Source: an uncultured Desulfomicrobiaceae bacterium | GTDB taxonomy: Bacteria; Desulfobacterota; Desulfovibrionia; Desulfovibrionales; Desulfomicrobiaceae | Assembly: GCA_937989665.1 (NCBI GenBank) | Contig: CALKRN010000023.1 | Location: 1 to 64,000 of the forward strand | Reading direction: 5' to 3' | Length of the DNA: 64,000 nt | Shown here: positions 1-9,284 of the stretch, one piece after another | Numbering within the stretch: the stretch's first letter is position 1 | How the letters are laid out: each line of letters opens with the position of its first letter | The notes under the pieces: generated by a model | Told to the model about the DNA's origin: nothing | Databases searched by the model: none | Seen by the model: only the letters and a program-made list of their open reading frames with translations | Translations under genes and position numbers: made by a program

Positions 1-218
1 TCGAGGTACAGCCCGGCAAAGAGCCGCTTGGTGCCAGAGAAGGCCTCGGCCAGGGTGTCGAGAAACAGGGATTTACCAAAGCGCCTGGGCCGGGAGAGGA
101 AATAGTAGCTTCCCCCTTCGGCGAGCTTTGCCACAAAAGGGGTTTTATCCACGTAATAGTAGTCTTCTTCGCGGATCTTGGCAAAGGTCTGGATGCCGAT
201 GGGGAGTTTGCGGGGCAT
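1..218 (-). CDS. AAA-ATPase-like domain protein, N-terminal part
   Basis: The first 72 codons of a gene that leaves the window on the left. The peptide begins MPRKLPIGIQTFAKI and contains the YYYVDKT segment and SRPRRFGKSLFLDTL. The latter is the P-loop-like signature of the AAA-ATPase-like family (Pfam AAA-ATPase_like, usually followed by a DUF1703 nuclease-like domain). Start chosen at the ATG because AAGGAGG lies just upstream. Members occur in many copies per genome and are often linked to mobile DNA; their function is not established. The C-terminal half cannot be seen here. Confidence 0.8.
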   Translation of the reverse strand, partial: MPRKLPIGIQTFAKIREEDYYYVDKTPFVAKLAEGGSYYFLSRPRRFGKSLFLDTLAEAFSGTKRLFAGLYL

Positions 219-363
219 GACATCCTCCTTATACGAGAACTTCCCTCCTGTCTGGCAGGGAGAGCACATACCCACAACACATCTCCGGCCTTAGCCTCTT
301 GGCTTCAACGCGTCAAAGACCGCTCCCAGAAGGGATATTTCTGCCCCGACCATCTCTTTTTCT

Positions 364-391
364 CAAAAATAAAAGGCCGGACATGCCGGCC
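364..391 (-). terminator. Rho-independent terminator of the liv operon
   Basis: Read on the minus strand, GGCCGG, a 5-nt loop and CCGGCC are followed directly by TTTTATTTTT. It sits about 25 nt past the livF stop codon, so it most likely ends the livKHMGF transcript. Confidence 0.85.
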
Positions 392-416
392 ATGAGGAGA
401 AGAACCCAGGGATGGG

Positions 417-1121
417 CTAACCGCCCAAATAAGCGTGCACCACCCGGTCATCGGCGAGCAGCGCCTCGCCCGTACCTTGCAGCGTAATACGGCCTGTTTC
501 CAATACATAGGCATAATGAGCAATTGTAAGTGCTGCATAGGCATTCTGTTCTACCAACAGGACACTACAGCCTTCGGCATTGATGCGCTGAATAATAGCA
601 AAAACGTCCTTCACAAGGAGGGGAGCCAAGCCAAGACTGGGTTCATCGAGCATAAGGACCCGTGGCCGACTCATGAGCGCCCGCCCTACGGCGAGCATCT
701 GCTGCTCGCCACCAGACAACGTGCCGCCTTTTTGGGCACTGCGCTCCCGCAGCCGCGGGAAGAGATCGAAGACCCACTCCATGTCGCGAGCGATACCAGC
801 GCGATCCCTGCGGCTATAGGCCCCCAACAGGAGGTTCTCATGCACCGTCAGATGGGGAAAAATCCGCCGTCCTTCTGGGGAAAGGGCAATGCCACGGCGT
901 ACAATGGCCGCAGGGTCAAGGCCGCTCATCTCCTCACCTTCATAGACAATGGACCCTGTCTTCGACTTAACAAGTCCAGCAATGGCGCGCAGCATGCTGC
1001 TCTTCCCCGCCCCATTGGCGCCAATGAGCGTAACGATCTTGCCCGCTGGTGCCTCAAGGGAAACTCCCTGCAGGGCATGAATGCCGCCGTAGTGAACGTG
1101 AAGGTCCGTGATGCTAAGCAT
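417..1121 (-). CDS. livF: Branched-chain amino-acid ABC transporter ATPase LivF
   Basis: 234 aa, usual LivF length. It is one of the two cytoplasmic ATPases that power uptake of leucine, isoleucine and valine (or related amino acids or amides) through LivHM. Walker A is GANGAGKS near residues 34-41, the ABC signature is LSGGEQQ, and Walker B is followed by LMLDEPSLGL, a wording typical of LivF. Start chosen at MLSITDLHVHYGG; a longer in-frame extension upstream lies inside livG and has no family similarity. It overlaps livG by 8 nt, so translation is probably coupled. Last gene of the operon, followed by a clear terminator. Confidence 0.95.
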   Translation of the reverse strand: MLSITDLHVHYGGIHALQGVSLEAPAGKIVTLIGANGAGKSSMLRAIAGLVKSKTGSIVYEGEEMSGLDPAAIVRRGIALSPEGRRIFPHLTVHENLLLGAYSRRDRAGIARDMEWVFDLFPRLRERSAQKGGTLSGGEQQMLAVGRALMSRPRVLMLDEPSLGLAPLLVKDVFAIIQRINAEGCSVLLVEQNAYAALTIAHYAYVLETGRITLQGTGEALLADDRVVHAYLGG

Positions 1122-1893
1122 GGGCGAGGGCCTCCTCACCAAGATAGGCCTCGATAACCTTGGGGTTTGCCTGAATCGCTGCCGGCGAGCCCTCGGCGAT
1201 GGTGACCCCGTAGTCGAGGACAGCGATATGCTCACACACCCCCATGACCACTTTCATGTCATGTTCAATGAGCAGGATGGTGAGGTCAAAGTCGTCGCGG
1301 ATGCGACGAATGAACGCCATAAGTTCCTGCGACTCCTGTGGGTTCATGCCTGCAGCGGGTTCGTCGAGCAGCAAGAAACGCGGTCCAGTGGCCAAGGCAC
1401 GAGCGATCTCAAGGCGGCGCTGAGCGCCATACGGCAAGCTGCTTGCCTTTTCTGCCGCCATATCCGTCAAACCAACTGCAGCCAGGAGTTCCATGGCTCG
1501 GGTTCGCTGCGTCTCCTGCTCGCGCAGCGCCGCTGGCCAGAACACAACCGACTGCCACCACGAGGTCTTCTGTCGCACATACATCCCCACCAGGACGTTT
1601 TCGAGGGCCGTGGCGTTCCCAAAGAGCCGGATATTCTGAAAAGTTCGAGCGATACCTGCACGACACACCAAATGAGGCGGCAACCCGGTAATATCCTGGC
1701 CATCGAGAACGACCTGTCCACTCGTGGGACGATAAAACCCGGTGATCATGTTAAAACAGGTCGTCTTCCCCGCCCCATTGGGGCCGATGAGGCCAACAAT
1801 GGCGCCCTTGGGAATAGCGAGGGAAAATTCGCTCACCGCCACCAGGCCACCAAAACGCATGGTGAGGTCACGGGCCTCCACGAGGGCCTTCAT
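1114..1893 (-). CDS. livG: Branched-chain amino-acid ABC transporter ATPase LivG
   Basis: 259 aa. Second ATPase of the LIV transporter. Walker A GPNGAGKT lies near residues 37-44. The region after it, FNMITGFYRPTSG, and the stretch GIARTFQNIRLF are characteristic of LivG. The C-terminal tail NPKVIEAYLGEE is also typical of the family. Start at MKALVEARDL; the upstream in-frame extension falls within livM and is not conserved in style. It overlaps the livM stop by 4 nt and livF by 8 nt. It works as a heterodimer with LivF on the cytoplasmic face of LivHM. Confidence 0.95.
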   Translation of the reverse strand: MKALVEARDLTMRFGGLVAVSEFSLAIPKGAIVGLIGPNGAGKTTCFNMITGFYRPTSGQVVLDGQDITGLPPHLVCRAGIARTFQNIRLFGNATALENVLVGMYVRQKTSWWQSVVFWPAALREQETQRTRAMELLAAVGLTDMAAEKASSLPYGAQRRLEIARALATGPRFLLLDEPAAGMNPQESQELMAFIRRIRDDFDLTILLIEHDMKVVMGVCEHIAVLDYGVTIAEGSPAAIQANPKVIEAYLGEEALAHA

Positions 1894-2930
1894 GCCGTCC
1901 TCCCACGCCGCACCCAAGCGGCCATGCGCTCCCAAGTTATTTCCCGTGTCCCCATGAGGCCTTCGCGACGGAAAAGGATGACCGCAATGAGGAGGAGAGA
2001 AAAGACGACCATGCGCATCCCCGGAATCCCGGGAAGCGTCAAATTGCCCACGGTGATGGGGTTTTCCACAAAGCGCAACCACTCCAAAATCATCGTGACC
2101 GCAGCCCCGGCAATAACAGAGCCCGTCACCGAGCCCAGTCCGCCCATGACCACCATCATGAGCACATTGAAGGTCATGGTGAAGAGGAACATTTTAGGGT
2201 CGATGGTCGTCAACAGGCTGGCCAAGAGGCCACCACCGACCCCAGCAAAAAACGCCCCCAAGGTGAAGGACAACAGTTTGAGACGGAAGGCGTCCACGCC
2301 CATGGCCCGGGCAGCGATCTCGTCATCCCGAATGGCCTTGAGGCACTGCCCGGTGGTGCTCCCCAAAAGCCGCACCACTATAAGGAGTCCAAGCAAACAC
2401 CACCCATAGTTCCACCACAGATCGGCATAGGCCGGTATACCCTTAAACCCCAAGGCGCCATTGGTGATACGCGGCAAGTTGTTGGCAAGTACGCGCACAA
2501 TCTCGGCAAACCCCAAAGTGGCGATACCGAGATAATCGTCTCCTAGACGCAGCAAGGGAATACCCACCAGGAGCGCCGCAGCCCCTGCCGCGAGCCCTCC
2601 CGCAGCCACCGCCAGCAAAAACGGCGCATGAGCGGCCTCAATCCATGGATAGGCAGGCTCCAAGAGAAAGAGCGTCGCCTTTTGATCGGGCGTAAGGATC
2701 AAAAGGGCACACACGTACGCACCAATGGCCATAAACCCCGCATGCCCGAGGCTAAACATCCCTGTAAAACCGTAGATGAGATTGAGGGAAAGGGCGAGGA
2801 GGATATTGATGGCCACGAGATTGAGAATCTGGATGGAATAGCCGTCAAGAAAACGCTCGGCCAGGGCCAAAAGAATGCCCAGACAACCCACCACGCCACA
2901 GTTGAGGATAATGTGCAAAGAACGATTCAT
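1890..2930 (-). CDS. livM: Branched-chain amino-acid ABC transporter permease LivM
   Basis: 346 aa, strongly hydrophobic, with about eight to ten membrane segments. The segment LNLIYGFTGMFSLGHAGFMAIGAY is the family hallmark, and the later part carries the coupling-helix region around AIRDDEIAARAMG. It forms the inner-membrane channel with LivH. Start at MNRSLHIILN; the 4-nt overlap with the livH stop and with the livG start shows a tightly coupled operon. A longer in-frame extension upstream would run into livH and was discarded. Confidence 0.94.
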   Translation of the reverse strand: MNRSLHIILNCGVVGCLGILLALAERFLDGYSIQILNLVAINILLALSLNLIYGFTGMFSLGHAGFMAIGAYVCALLILTPDQKATLFLLEPAYPWIEAAHAPFLLAVAAGGLAAGAAALLVGIPLLRLGDDYLGIATLGFAEIVRVLANNLPRITNGALGFKGIPAYADLWWNYGWCLLGLLIVVRLLGSTTGQCLKAIRDDEIAARAMGVDAFRLKLLSFTLGAFFAGVGGGLLASLLTTIDPKMFLFTMTFNVLMMVVMGGLGSVTGSVIAGAAVTMILEWLRFVENPITVGNLTLPGIPGMRMVVFSLLLIAVILFRREGLMGTREITWERMAAWVRRGRTA

Positions 2931-3820
2931 ACCTTCTCCTCGGAACGCGCCCCCAAAAGCCCCGTGGGTTTCACAAGGAGCACGACAATAAGGAGCACAA
3001 AGGCAAAGGCGTCCCGATACCCGGCAAGGTCTGGAAAAAAGGCCACAATGAGGATCTCGAGAAAACCGAGGATCACCCCACCAATGACTGCCCCAGGGAT
3101 AGATCCAATGCCGCCAAATACCGCGGCAATGAAGGCCTTGAACCCCGGGATAACCCCCATCACCGGCTGGAGTTGGGGATAGCGCAAGGCCCACATGATA
3201 CCGCTTGCCGCGGCCAAGGCCGAGCCGAGACCAAAGGTCAGGGCGATGACCTGATTGACGGGGACACCCATCAGGGCACTCGTCTCGATGTCCTTACTAA
3301 TGGCGCGCATGCCGAGACCCGGCTTGGTATGATACACAACGTACACCAGACCAAGCATGAGGAGCACGGAGAAAATCGGCACGAACAACGTCAGCGGCAA
3401 GACCCGCACCCCTCCCACCAGCAGGGGGTCTTCAAGCCACTGGGGGCGGTACACCTCTCGAGGGATGGCCTTAAAAAGGACAATGGCCACATTCTGGAGA
3501 AAAAAGGAAACACCGATGGCGCTAATGAGGGCGGAAATGCGCGGGGCATCCCGCAGCGGGCGGTAAGCCACCCGATCCACGAGTACCCCCACAAGGGCAA
3601 CCGCCACAACGGCCCCGAACAAGGCCAGGGGCCACGGCAGATGGAAAAGGGTCACCCCCCAAAACACGAAATATGCCCCCAACATAAAGATTTCGCTGTG
3701 GGCAAAGTTAATCAGGCGCAAAATCCCATACACCATGGTGTACCCAATGGCGATGAGGGCATAGAGGCTGCCGAGGGTCAGGCCATTGAGCAGGTGTTGG
3801 AGCAAGATCTCGATCGTCAT
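2927..3820 (-). CDS. livH: Branched-chain amino-acid ABC transporter permease LivH
   Basis: 297 aa membrane protein, normal LivH length. The N-terminus MTIEILLQHLLNGLTLGSLY and the segment MVYGILRLINFAHSEIFMLGAY are classic LivH signatures. The coupling helix is near MRAISKDIETSALMGV. AGGAG lies 5 nt before the ATG. It follows livK after a 53-nt gap that contains a strong hairpin and overlaps livM by 4 nt. Confidence 0.95.
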   Translation of the reverse strand: MTIEILLQHLLNGLTLGSLYALIAIGYTMVYGILRLINFAHSEIFMLGAYFVFWGVTLFHLPWPLALFGAVVAVALVGVLVDRVAYRPLRDAPRISALISAIGVSFFLQNVAIVLFKAIPREVYRPQWLEDPLLVGGVRVLPLTLFVPIFSVLLMLGLVYVVYHTKPGLGMRAISKDIETSALMGVPVNQVIALTFGLGSALAAASGIMWALRYPQLQPVMGVIPGFKAFIAAVFGGIGSIPGAVIGGVILGFLEILIVAFFPDLAGYRDAFAFVLLIVVLLVKPTGLLGARSEEKV

Positions 3821-3837
3821 CCCAACTCCTCACCCCA

Positions 3838-3859
3838 CCGGGGAGGTTGCCCTCCCCGG
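3838..3859 (-). promoter_or_regulatory. Perfect 9-bp intercistronic hairpin between livK and livH
   Basis: CCGGGGAGG and CCTCCCCGG are separated by 4 nt, in the only real gap of the liv operon. There is no U-tract, so it is not a normal terminator. In transporters with a highly expressed binding protein, such hairpins commonly stabilise the upstream message and give more binding protein than permease. That role is inferred here. Confidence 0.55.
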
Positions 3860-3873
3860 CAGCGCTGGATAGG

Positions 3874-5007
3874 TTAGAGTTCGGGCTGGATACTGCCCAC
3901 GTAGGTCTTTTTGCCGTCCTTGATGAGGACAATGCCCACCGGCTTTTCGGCATCATGGGTCTCGTTGATGGTAGTCAGGCCGGTCACGCCCACAAATCCC
4001 TTGGTTTCGGCCAAGGCCGCGCTGATCTTGGCCGGTTCGGCAGCGCCTGCCCGTTTGATGGCATCGATGATAATCATGTAAGCATCATACCCCAAGGCAG
4101 CGTTGACATTGGGGTCCTTGTCGGGATGGGCCTTCTTCCAATTGTCCGTGAACTTGCGCGCCACGGGATTCATCTCCGGCATGGAAGGGTCATACGGGAA
4201 GGTCGTGTGCATAAAGCCTTCCACCGCTGCCCCACCGATCTTGACAATCTCAGGGTTATCCATGGCGTCACCGCCCATAATCTTGAAGGTGGCCCCCAAC
4301 TCTTTGGCCTGCTTCATGATGATGGCGCCCTCTGCAAAATATGACGGAATAAAAAGGACGTCTGGCTTCTTGGAGATGATCTGCTGCAACTGCGCGGTGA
4401 AATCCTGATCTCCAGATTGGTAGTTGAGGGTTGCCACGACCTCGCCCCCAAGCTTCGTGAACGAACGCTTGAAGAAGCTCGCCAAGCCCACGGAATAGTC
4501 ATTGGCCACGTCTACGAGTACCGCCGCCTTCTTGAGGCCCAAATTCTTTACCGCATAAGTGGCCGCCCCTGCCCCCTGGAAGGGGTCGATAAAGCACACC
4601 CGAAAGATGTGCTTTTTCCCCTGGGTGACCAAGGGATTGGTACAGCTCGTGCCCACCTGGGGGATGCCGGCCTTCTCCGCCACCTCACCGCCGGCCATGG
4701 CCAAGGAAGACCCATAGGTGCCAATAATGGCATGGACCCGCTCTTTGTCGATAAGCCGCTTCACCGCATTGGCGGCTTCCACCTTGTCGGACTTGTTGTC
4801 CACGACGACAATTTCGACTTTTTTGCCCAGGACCTCGCCCACTTCAGCATGGGCCATCTGCACTCCTTCCAACTCCAGCTGACCGCCAAAGGCGTTCTGG
4901 CCGGTGAGTGGCAGATAAACGCCAATGCGCACCGTGTCGGCAGCCCATGCTGGGGTGAGACTGCCCAGCACAACCAACACCATAGCCATCCAAAGTGCTC
5001 GTTGCAT
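3874..5007 (-). CDS. livK: Branched-chain amino-acid binding protein (periplasmic)
   Basis: 377 aa. A cleavable signal peptide is evident: MQRALWMAMVLVVLG, then SLTPAWA with likely cleavage after AWA. The mature protein starts DTVRIGVYLPLTGQ, the standard opening of Leu/Ile/Val-type receptors (Peripla_BP_6). It binds the ligand in the periplasm and delivers it to LivHM. First gene of the operon; the start was picked at the signal peptide and not at a longer extension upstream. Exact ligand cannot be told from sequence: branched-chain amino acids, amides or short-chain relatives are all possible for this family. Confidence 0.92.
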   Translation of the reverse strand: MQRALWMAMVLVVLGSLTPAWAADTVRIGVYLPLTGQNAFGGQLELEGVQMAHAEVGEVLGKKVEIVVVDNKSDKVEAANAVKRLIDKERVHAIIGTYGSSLAMAGGEVAEKAGIPQVGTSCTNPLVTQGKKHIFRVCFIDPFQGAGAATYAVKNLGLKKAAVLVDVANDYSVGLASFFKRSFTKLGGEVVATLNYQSGDQDFTAQLQQIISKKPDVLFIPSYFAEGAIIMKQAKELGATFKIMGGDAMDNPEIVKIGGAAVEGFMHTTFPYDPSMPEMNPVARKFTDNWKKAHPDKDPNVNAALGYDAYMIIIDAIKRAGAAEPAKISAALAETKGFVGVTGLTTINETHDAEKPVGIVLIKDGKKTYVGSIQPEL

Positions 5008-5113
5008 ACGTTCTTCTCCCGTAGAGATGGTTAGGAACCTCGACCCCAAAGGGCCTGCCTCTATCCGACCCGGAGTGCTCCGGGGCCTCTCCATTATCGA
5101 TTGTCGATTTTTT

Positions 5114-5144
5114 CAATAAAATTGCCCCACTGGCAAAGTGGGGC
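5114..5144 (-). terminator. Rho-independent terminator downstream of manC
   Basis: On the minus strand, GCCCCACT, a 5-nt loop and AGTGGGGC are followed by AATTTTATTG. It lies about 85 nt past the manC stop and about 110 nt before the livK start, so it separates the two transcripts; any livK promoter must lie between it and the gene. Confidence 0.75.
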
Positions 5145-5228
5145 GGGGCTAAAGGAAAACAACTTAGCCGTCAATAGTTCAAAACAGCGCAAAATATACA
5201 GCAAACACAATGAGAATCAGCGAAACAT

Positions 5229-6686
5229 TCAGGACGTTTCCGTCTCATCGCCGTCTCCAGCCGCAAACTCTGCCGCCAGCATGCGGCCATAGCGGTCTTC
5301 TAGGCGCACAATGTCGTCCTCACCGAGATAGGATCCCACTTGAACCTCGATGAGTTCCAGTGGGATTCGCCCCGGGTTTTCCAAACGGTGGACTGTCCCC
5401 AATGGGATGTAAATGGACTCGTTTTCCTGCAAAAGGACCTGTTCCGTGCCACGGGTAACCACGGCCGTCCCTCGGACCACCACCCAATGTTCCGCCCGAT
5501 GGTAGTGCTTTTGCAGGGAAAGGACTTGACCTGGGAGAACGGTAATCCGCTTCACCTGGTACCGGGTTCCGGCATCAATGGCCTCATAATTTCCCCAGGG
5601 ACGGAAGACTTTGCGGTGGCTCACTGCCTCTGGTCGAGCTCGCTCCTTGAGGGCGTCCACGAGTTTCTTGACCTCTTGGACCCGATGGCGAGGGGAGACG
5701 AGCACGGCATCGGCGGTTTCCACGACGATATGATCGGCCAAGCCCACTGCGGCCACAAGGCGGGATTCGGCATGGACAAAAGAGTCGCACACCTCAGCGA
5801 GGAGCACGTCCCCGTGGACCACATTGCCGTGCGGGTCTTTGGCCCCAGCCTCCCACAAGGCATCCCACGAACCAAGATCACTCCATCCCGTGGCAAGAGG
5901 CAAGACCGCCGCCCGGTCCGTGCGCTCCATGACGGCATAGTCGAGAGAGATATCGGGGTTCTGCGCAAAGGGCTCCTTTTCCAGGCGCAAGAAATCGAGA
6001 TCCTGACAGCTCGTTCCCAGGGCAGCACGGCAAGCGGCTATAATCTCTGGAACAAAACGCTCCATCTCCGCCAAGAGGACGTCCGCGCGCAAAAGAAACA
6101 TCCCGGCGTTCCACCAGTACGCGCCGCTCTCCACGTACTGCTGCGCGGTGGCGAGGTCAGGTTTTTCCACAAAACGCTCCACTCGGAAGCCGCCCTCGGG
6201 CAAGGCCGAACCGCGCTGGATATAGCCATAGCCGGTTTCCGGGCGGGTGGGCGGCACGCCGAAAGTCACCAGATACCCGGCGCAGGCAAGGGCCAGCCCT
6301 TGGCGTACACTCTCCTGAAAGGCATGGGGGTCCTCGACCGCATGATCTGCAGGCAAGACCAAAAGCACGGCCTCTGGGTCCTGGCAGCTCGCCACCAAGG
6401 CCGCCACCGCCGCAGCTGGGGCGGTATTGCGGGCCACTGGTTCGAGGACAATACGCGCCAAGGCCCCTAGCTGACGAAGCTGATCGGCCACGATGAAGCG
6501 GTGCTCCTCGTTGCACAGGACAAGGGTCATGGCAGACTCAAGCCCCGCCAAACGTTTCCAAGTCGCCTGGAGAAGGGTTTCGCGAGGATGAACCAGGGCT
6601 AACAGCTGTTTGGGATAAAGCTGGCGGGAAAGCGGCCAAAGCCGCGTACCCGAACCACCCGCAAGAAGAACAGGGACCAACGTCAT
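5229..6686 (-). CDS. manC: Mannose-1-phosphate guanylyltransferase / mannose-6-phosphate isomerase (type II)
   Basis: 485 aa, the normal length of the bifunctional AlgA/ManC/CpsB type. The N-terminal nucleotidyltransferase domain has GGSGTRLWPLSR near residues 9-20, with the PKQ motif after it and FVEKPD further on; it makes GDP-mannose from mannose-1-phosphate and GTP. The last 120 residues form a cupin with YHRAEHW, the metal site of the mannose-6-phosphate isomerase part. GDP-mannose feeds surface polysaccharide or LPS synthesis. Start placed at MTLVPVLLAGG with GGAGG 6 nt upstream. It stands alone between a terminator and a 630-nt gap. Confidence 0.93.
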   Translation of the reverse strand: MTLVPVLLAGGSGTRLWPLSRQLYPKQLLALVHPRETLLQATWKRLAGLESAMTLVLCNEEHRFIVADQLRQLGALARIVLEPVARNTAPAAAVAALVASCQDPEAVLLVLPADHAVEDPHAFQESVRQGLALACAGYLVTFGVPPTRPETGYGYIQRGSALPEGGFRVERFVEKPDLATAQQYVESGAYWWNAGMFLLRADVLLAEMERFVPEIIAACRAALGTSCQDLDFLRLEKEPFAQNPDISLDYAVMERTDRAAVLPLATGWSDLGSWDALWEAGAKDPHGNVVHGDVLLAEVCDSFVHAESRLVAAVGLADHIVVETADAVLVSPRHRVQEVKKLVDALKERARPEAVSHRKVFRPWGNYEAIDAGTRYQVKRITVLPGQVLSLQKHYHRAEHWVVVRGTAVVTRGTEQVLLQENESIYIPLGTVHRLENPGRIPLELIEVQVGSYLGEDDIVRLEDRYGRMLAAEFAAGDGDETETS

Positions 6687-7316
6687 TCCACGCCTCCACA
6701 TGATTATTGTCCAACGGCCTCGAGAGAATCCACGCAACACCCTCCCACTGCTACGGCGACGGCCTCCCCAGCCCCGCCCATCCTTTTGGAGGTTCTTGCA
6801 GCGACAGCGCGGCCACCCGCCACCCCATTTTTCAGGCCCGCGCAACAAAAGGATGCCCCCTGCCTGCCCCCTTTGCCTCAACCCACCTCTCGAGGATAAA
6901 ACAAAAAGGCTCCACCACCCTTGCCCCTACCTTGGCCCGAAGGTCCCTCCCTCCAGAACCCTGGGAAGAGCCACGCATCATCCCCTTGCTGGCGTGGCTG
7001 TCCTGCTACGTCAAATCGCCATGGTGCGTCCAGCTCAAGGGGCGCTCATGGGTTCGGTTGCGGTGGAATAAGCACCAAGCCCCGGCTAGTCTTATACCCG
7101 CCCAGCCGCAGCCTCTGTTTCCCCGCACGCTAAGGCCTTGCGCTCAACCACGACCCGGGGGAAGTTGCAGAAAAAATGTCCTTGTCGGCCACGTCAAAAG
7201 CGGTATATGAGAGAAGATAATTTCTTCCGTCCAATGCCGTTTGGCTGGAACGAGCCGGAAAGGATAGCGGCAAAGCAAAGGATATTTGCATCTTCCCACC
7301 CGCTGGAGAGCCACCA
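6687..7316. other. Intergenic region without a recognisable gene
   Basis: 630 nt between two divergent genes. Several open frames cross it but none has a ribosome binding site with a family-like product. I see no tRNA, no SRP-type RNA and no convincing hairpin-plus-U terminator. It must hold the promoters of manC (minus) and of the thioredoxin reductase gene (plus). Confidence 0.6.
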
Positions 7317-8912
7317 ATGACCCCAACATCAGCTGACCCCACTATTCGACAACTCCAGGAACTTTTTGATCGTGTCCCCCACACGATCCCGGTGCATGTC
7401 TTCGTGGACCCTGTGCGGTCTCCAGAAAACACCCGCCTGGCCGACGATTTTATGGCCACAGTCACGGGTATCACCCCCAAGATCGTCTTCCATCGCCACG
7501 AAGGCATAGACGATACGGCCCGCCGCCTGGGCATTGACCGCACCCCAGCCTTGGCGATTGCCCCAGAACGCGCCCATATCCGCTACTTTGGCCTTCCCCT
7601 TGGCGAGGAAAGCCGTACCTTCATCGAAGTGGCCTTACTCCTGGGGGCCGGTAAAGACGGCCTCTCTGCCCAATCGCGCAAGATTCTGGATCGTATCCCA
7701 GGCCCCAAACGAATACGGGTTTTCGTCAGCCTGACATGCCCTTACTGCCCCCAACAGGCCCTTCATGCCCTCCGCGCGGCCATCGCCGCCCCGGATCGCA
7801 TCCACACCGAGATCATCGATATCCAATGGAATCAGGACCTCGCCGAACGCTATGGCGCCTACAGTGTGCCGCAAACCTACGCCGACGAGGCCCTCATTGG
7901 CCAGGGTGCCCAGGCCGAGGAACTCTTTTTTGCCTCCCTGGAGGCAGGGGCCCCACAGCAGATCTTCATTCCCGAAAGTGATGCCGAAGAGGTGCGCACA
8001 GACCTTGTCATCGTCGGTGCTGGGCCAGCAGGTTTGACCGCGGGCATTTATGCCGCCCGCAGCGGCCTCACCACGGCCATTATCGAGCGTGGCCCCCTGG
8101 GTGGTCAGGTGGCGACCACGCCGGTGGTGGAAAACTACCCGGGCCTCTCCCGGGTGCCCGGCAAGACCCTCGTGGACATCATGGTCGCCCATGCCTTGGA
8201 ATATGTCCCCATCTTCCCCCATGAGGAAGTCCTCGCCATCGCGGCTGGATCGCCGTGGACTGTCCGCACCACCCGCCGCCGCTTCTTCACCCGGGCCGTG
8301 CTCCTCGCCACGGGCGCTCGCTACCGCCGGCTCGATGTCCCGGGTGAGACCCGCCTCGCTGGCCGAGGTGTCAGCTATTGCAGCACCTGTGATGGCCCCC
8401 TCTACCAGGGCAAACGGGCCATTGTCGTGGGCGGGGGCAACTCTGCCGTCACCGAGGCCCTCCATTTGAAGCACATCGGTGTGGACGTGACCCTCGTCCA
8501 CCGCCGTGACCGACTTCGGGCCCACGACCACCTGGTGCGAGCCTTGGAACACGAAGCCATCCCCGTGCGCTGGAACAGTCAGGTAGTGGAAATCCTTGGC
8601 CAGGAGAAGGTAACGGGCGTTGTCCTCGCCGACACCGGCACCAATGCCACGAGCCAAGTGGCCTCCGATGCCGTATTTATTGCCGTTGGCTACGACCCCG
8701 AAACCACCCTCGCCCGCCAGCTCGGTCTGCGTTTGGACGACAACGGCTTCATCGCCCATGACGGGGCCCAGCGCACGAGTCTGCCGGGCATTTATGTGGC
8801 CGGCGATGTCGCCGGCGGCTTCCGGCAGATCGTAACAGCCACGGGCGCCGGTGCCGCCGCGGCCCTCACCATTGCCCAAGACCTCACGACAGCCATGCCC
8901 ACAGAACACTGA
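7317..8912 (+). CDS. Thioredoxin reductase-like flavoprotein with N-terminal thioredoxin-fold domains (AhpF-like architecture)
   Basis: 531 aa. Residues 1-215 form two thioredoxin-like folds; the second has the redox motif CPYC at 141-144 and a cis-proline in SVPQTY. Residues about 228-531 are a pyridine-nucleotide-disulfide reductase: FAD motif GAGPAG at 234-239, reductase cysteines in SYCSTCDGP at 355 and 358, and NADPH motif GGGNSA at 372-377. The order of domains matches AhpF, in which electrons pass from NAD(P)H through the CxxC of the reductase to the CPYC of the N-terminal domain. No ahpC peroxidase is adjacent, so the acceptor may be a free thioredoxin-like or peroxidase partner elsewhere. 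GGAGAG precedes the ATG. Confidence 0.88.
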   Translation: MTPTSADPTIRQLQELFDRVPHTIPVHVFVDPVRSPENTRLADDFMATVTGITPKIVFHRHEGIDDTARRLGIDRTPALAIAPERAHIRYFGLPLGEESRTFIEVALLLGAGKDGLSAQSRKILDRIPGPKRIRVFVSLTCPYCPQQALHALRAAIAAPDRIHTEIIDIQWNQDLAERYGAYSVPQTYADEALIGQGAQAEELFFASLEAGAPQQIFIPESDAEEVRTDLVIVGAGPAGLTAGIYAARSGLTTAIIERGPLGGQVATTPVVENYPGLSRVPGKTLVDIMVAHALEYVPIFPHEEVLAIAAGSPWTVRTTRRRFFTRAVLLATGARYRRLDVPGETRLAGRGVSYCSTCDGPLYQGKRAIVVGGGNSAVTEALHLKHIGVDVTLVHRRDRLRAHDHLVRALEHEAIPVRWNSQVVEILGQEKVTGVVLADTGTNATSQVASDAVFIAVGYDPETTLARQLGLRLDDNGFIAHDGAQRTSLPGIYVAGDVAGGFRQIVTATGAGAAAALTIAQDLTTAMPTEH

Positions 8913-9284
8913 AAGGCCGTCCTTCCTCCCCATCCTCCTTGCTCAGGCCAACACCGAGGCCAAAAGGCAGCGGCGTTGGGGAGCGGACACGGCCAAAAAC
9001 CGGTAACCGATGTTGCATCGCGACCAGGCAGGCCAAAGGGCAGCGGTGCCGGTGCAACGGGAAGGACAGCAAGCGCAGGCAAGACCCTGTGCCCTCCACG
9101 TCAAGGCAATGACCAGAGAAAAAAAGGAGTGCGTCTTCTTGGCCCCACAAATACCTCCCACCGCCTCATTGAGGGGTGCAGAGAACAAAAAAAACCGGCC
9201 TCAAAAAGTCCATTTGTTGTCGAAATGCCCAAGAACGGCTAGCAAGACAAGAAGTTGTCCCCCAGTTTTCCCCTGGAGATACCC
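8913..9284. other. Intergenic region, nothing recognised
   Basis: 372 nt after the reductase gene. No credible coding frame, tRNA or clear terminator is visible; an A-rich tract lies near 9186-9193 and a small imperfect hairpin just before it. Confidence 0.5.

Noticed and set aside
1108-2409. Plus-strand open frame across livG and livM
   Set aside because: Antisense of two well-recognised transporter genes.
6707-7210. Plus-strand open frame of 167 codons in the large gap after manC
   Set aside because: No ribosome binding site, no recognisable motif, and composition of non-coding text.
9150-9200. Hairpin next to an A-run as terminator of the thioredoxin reductase gene
   Set aside because: The T-run lies on the wrong side of the stem for either strand.
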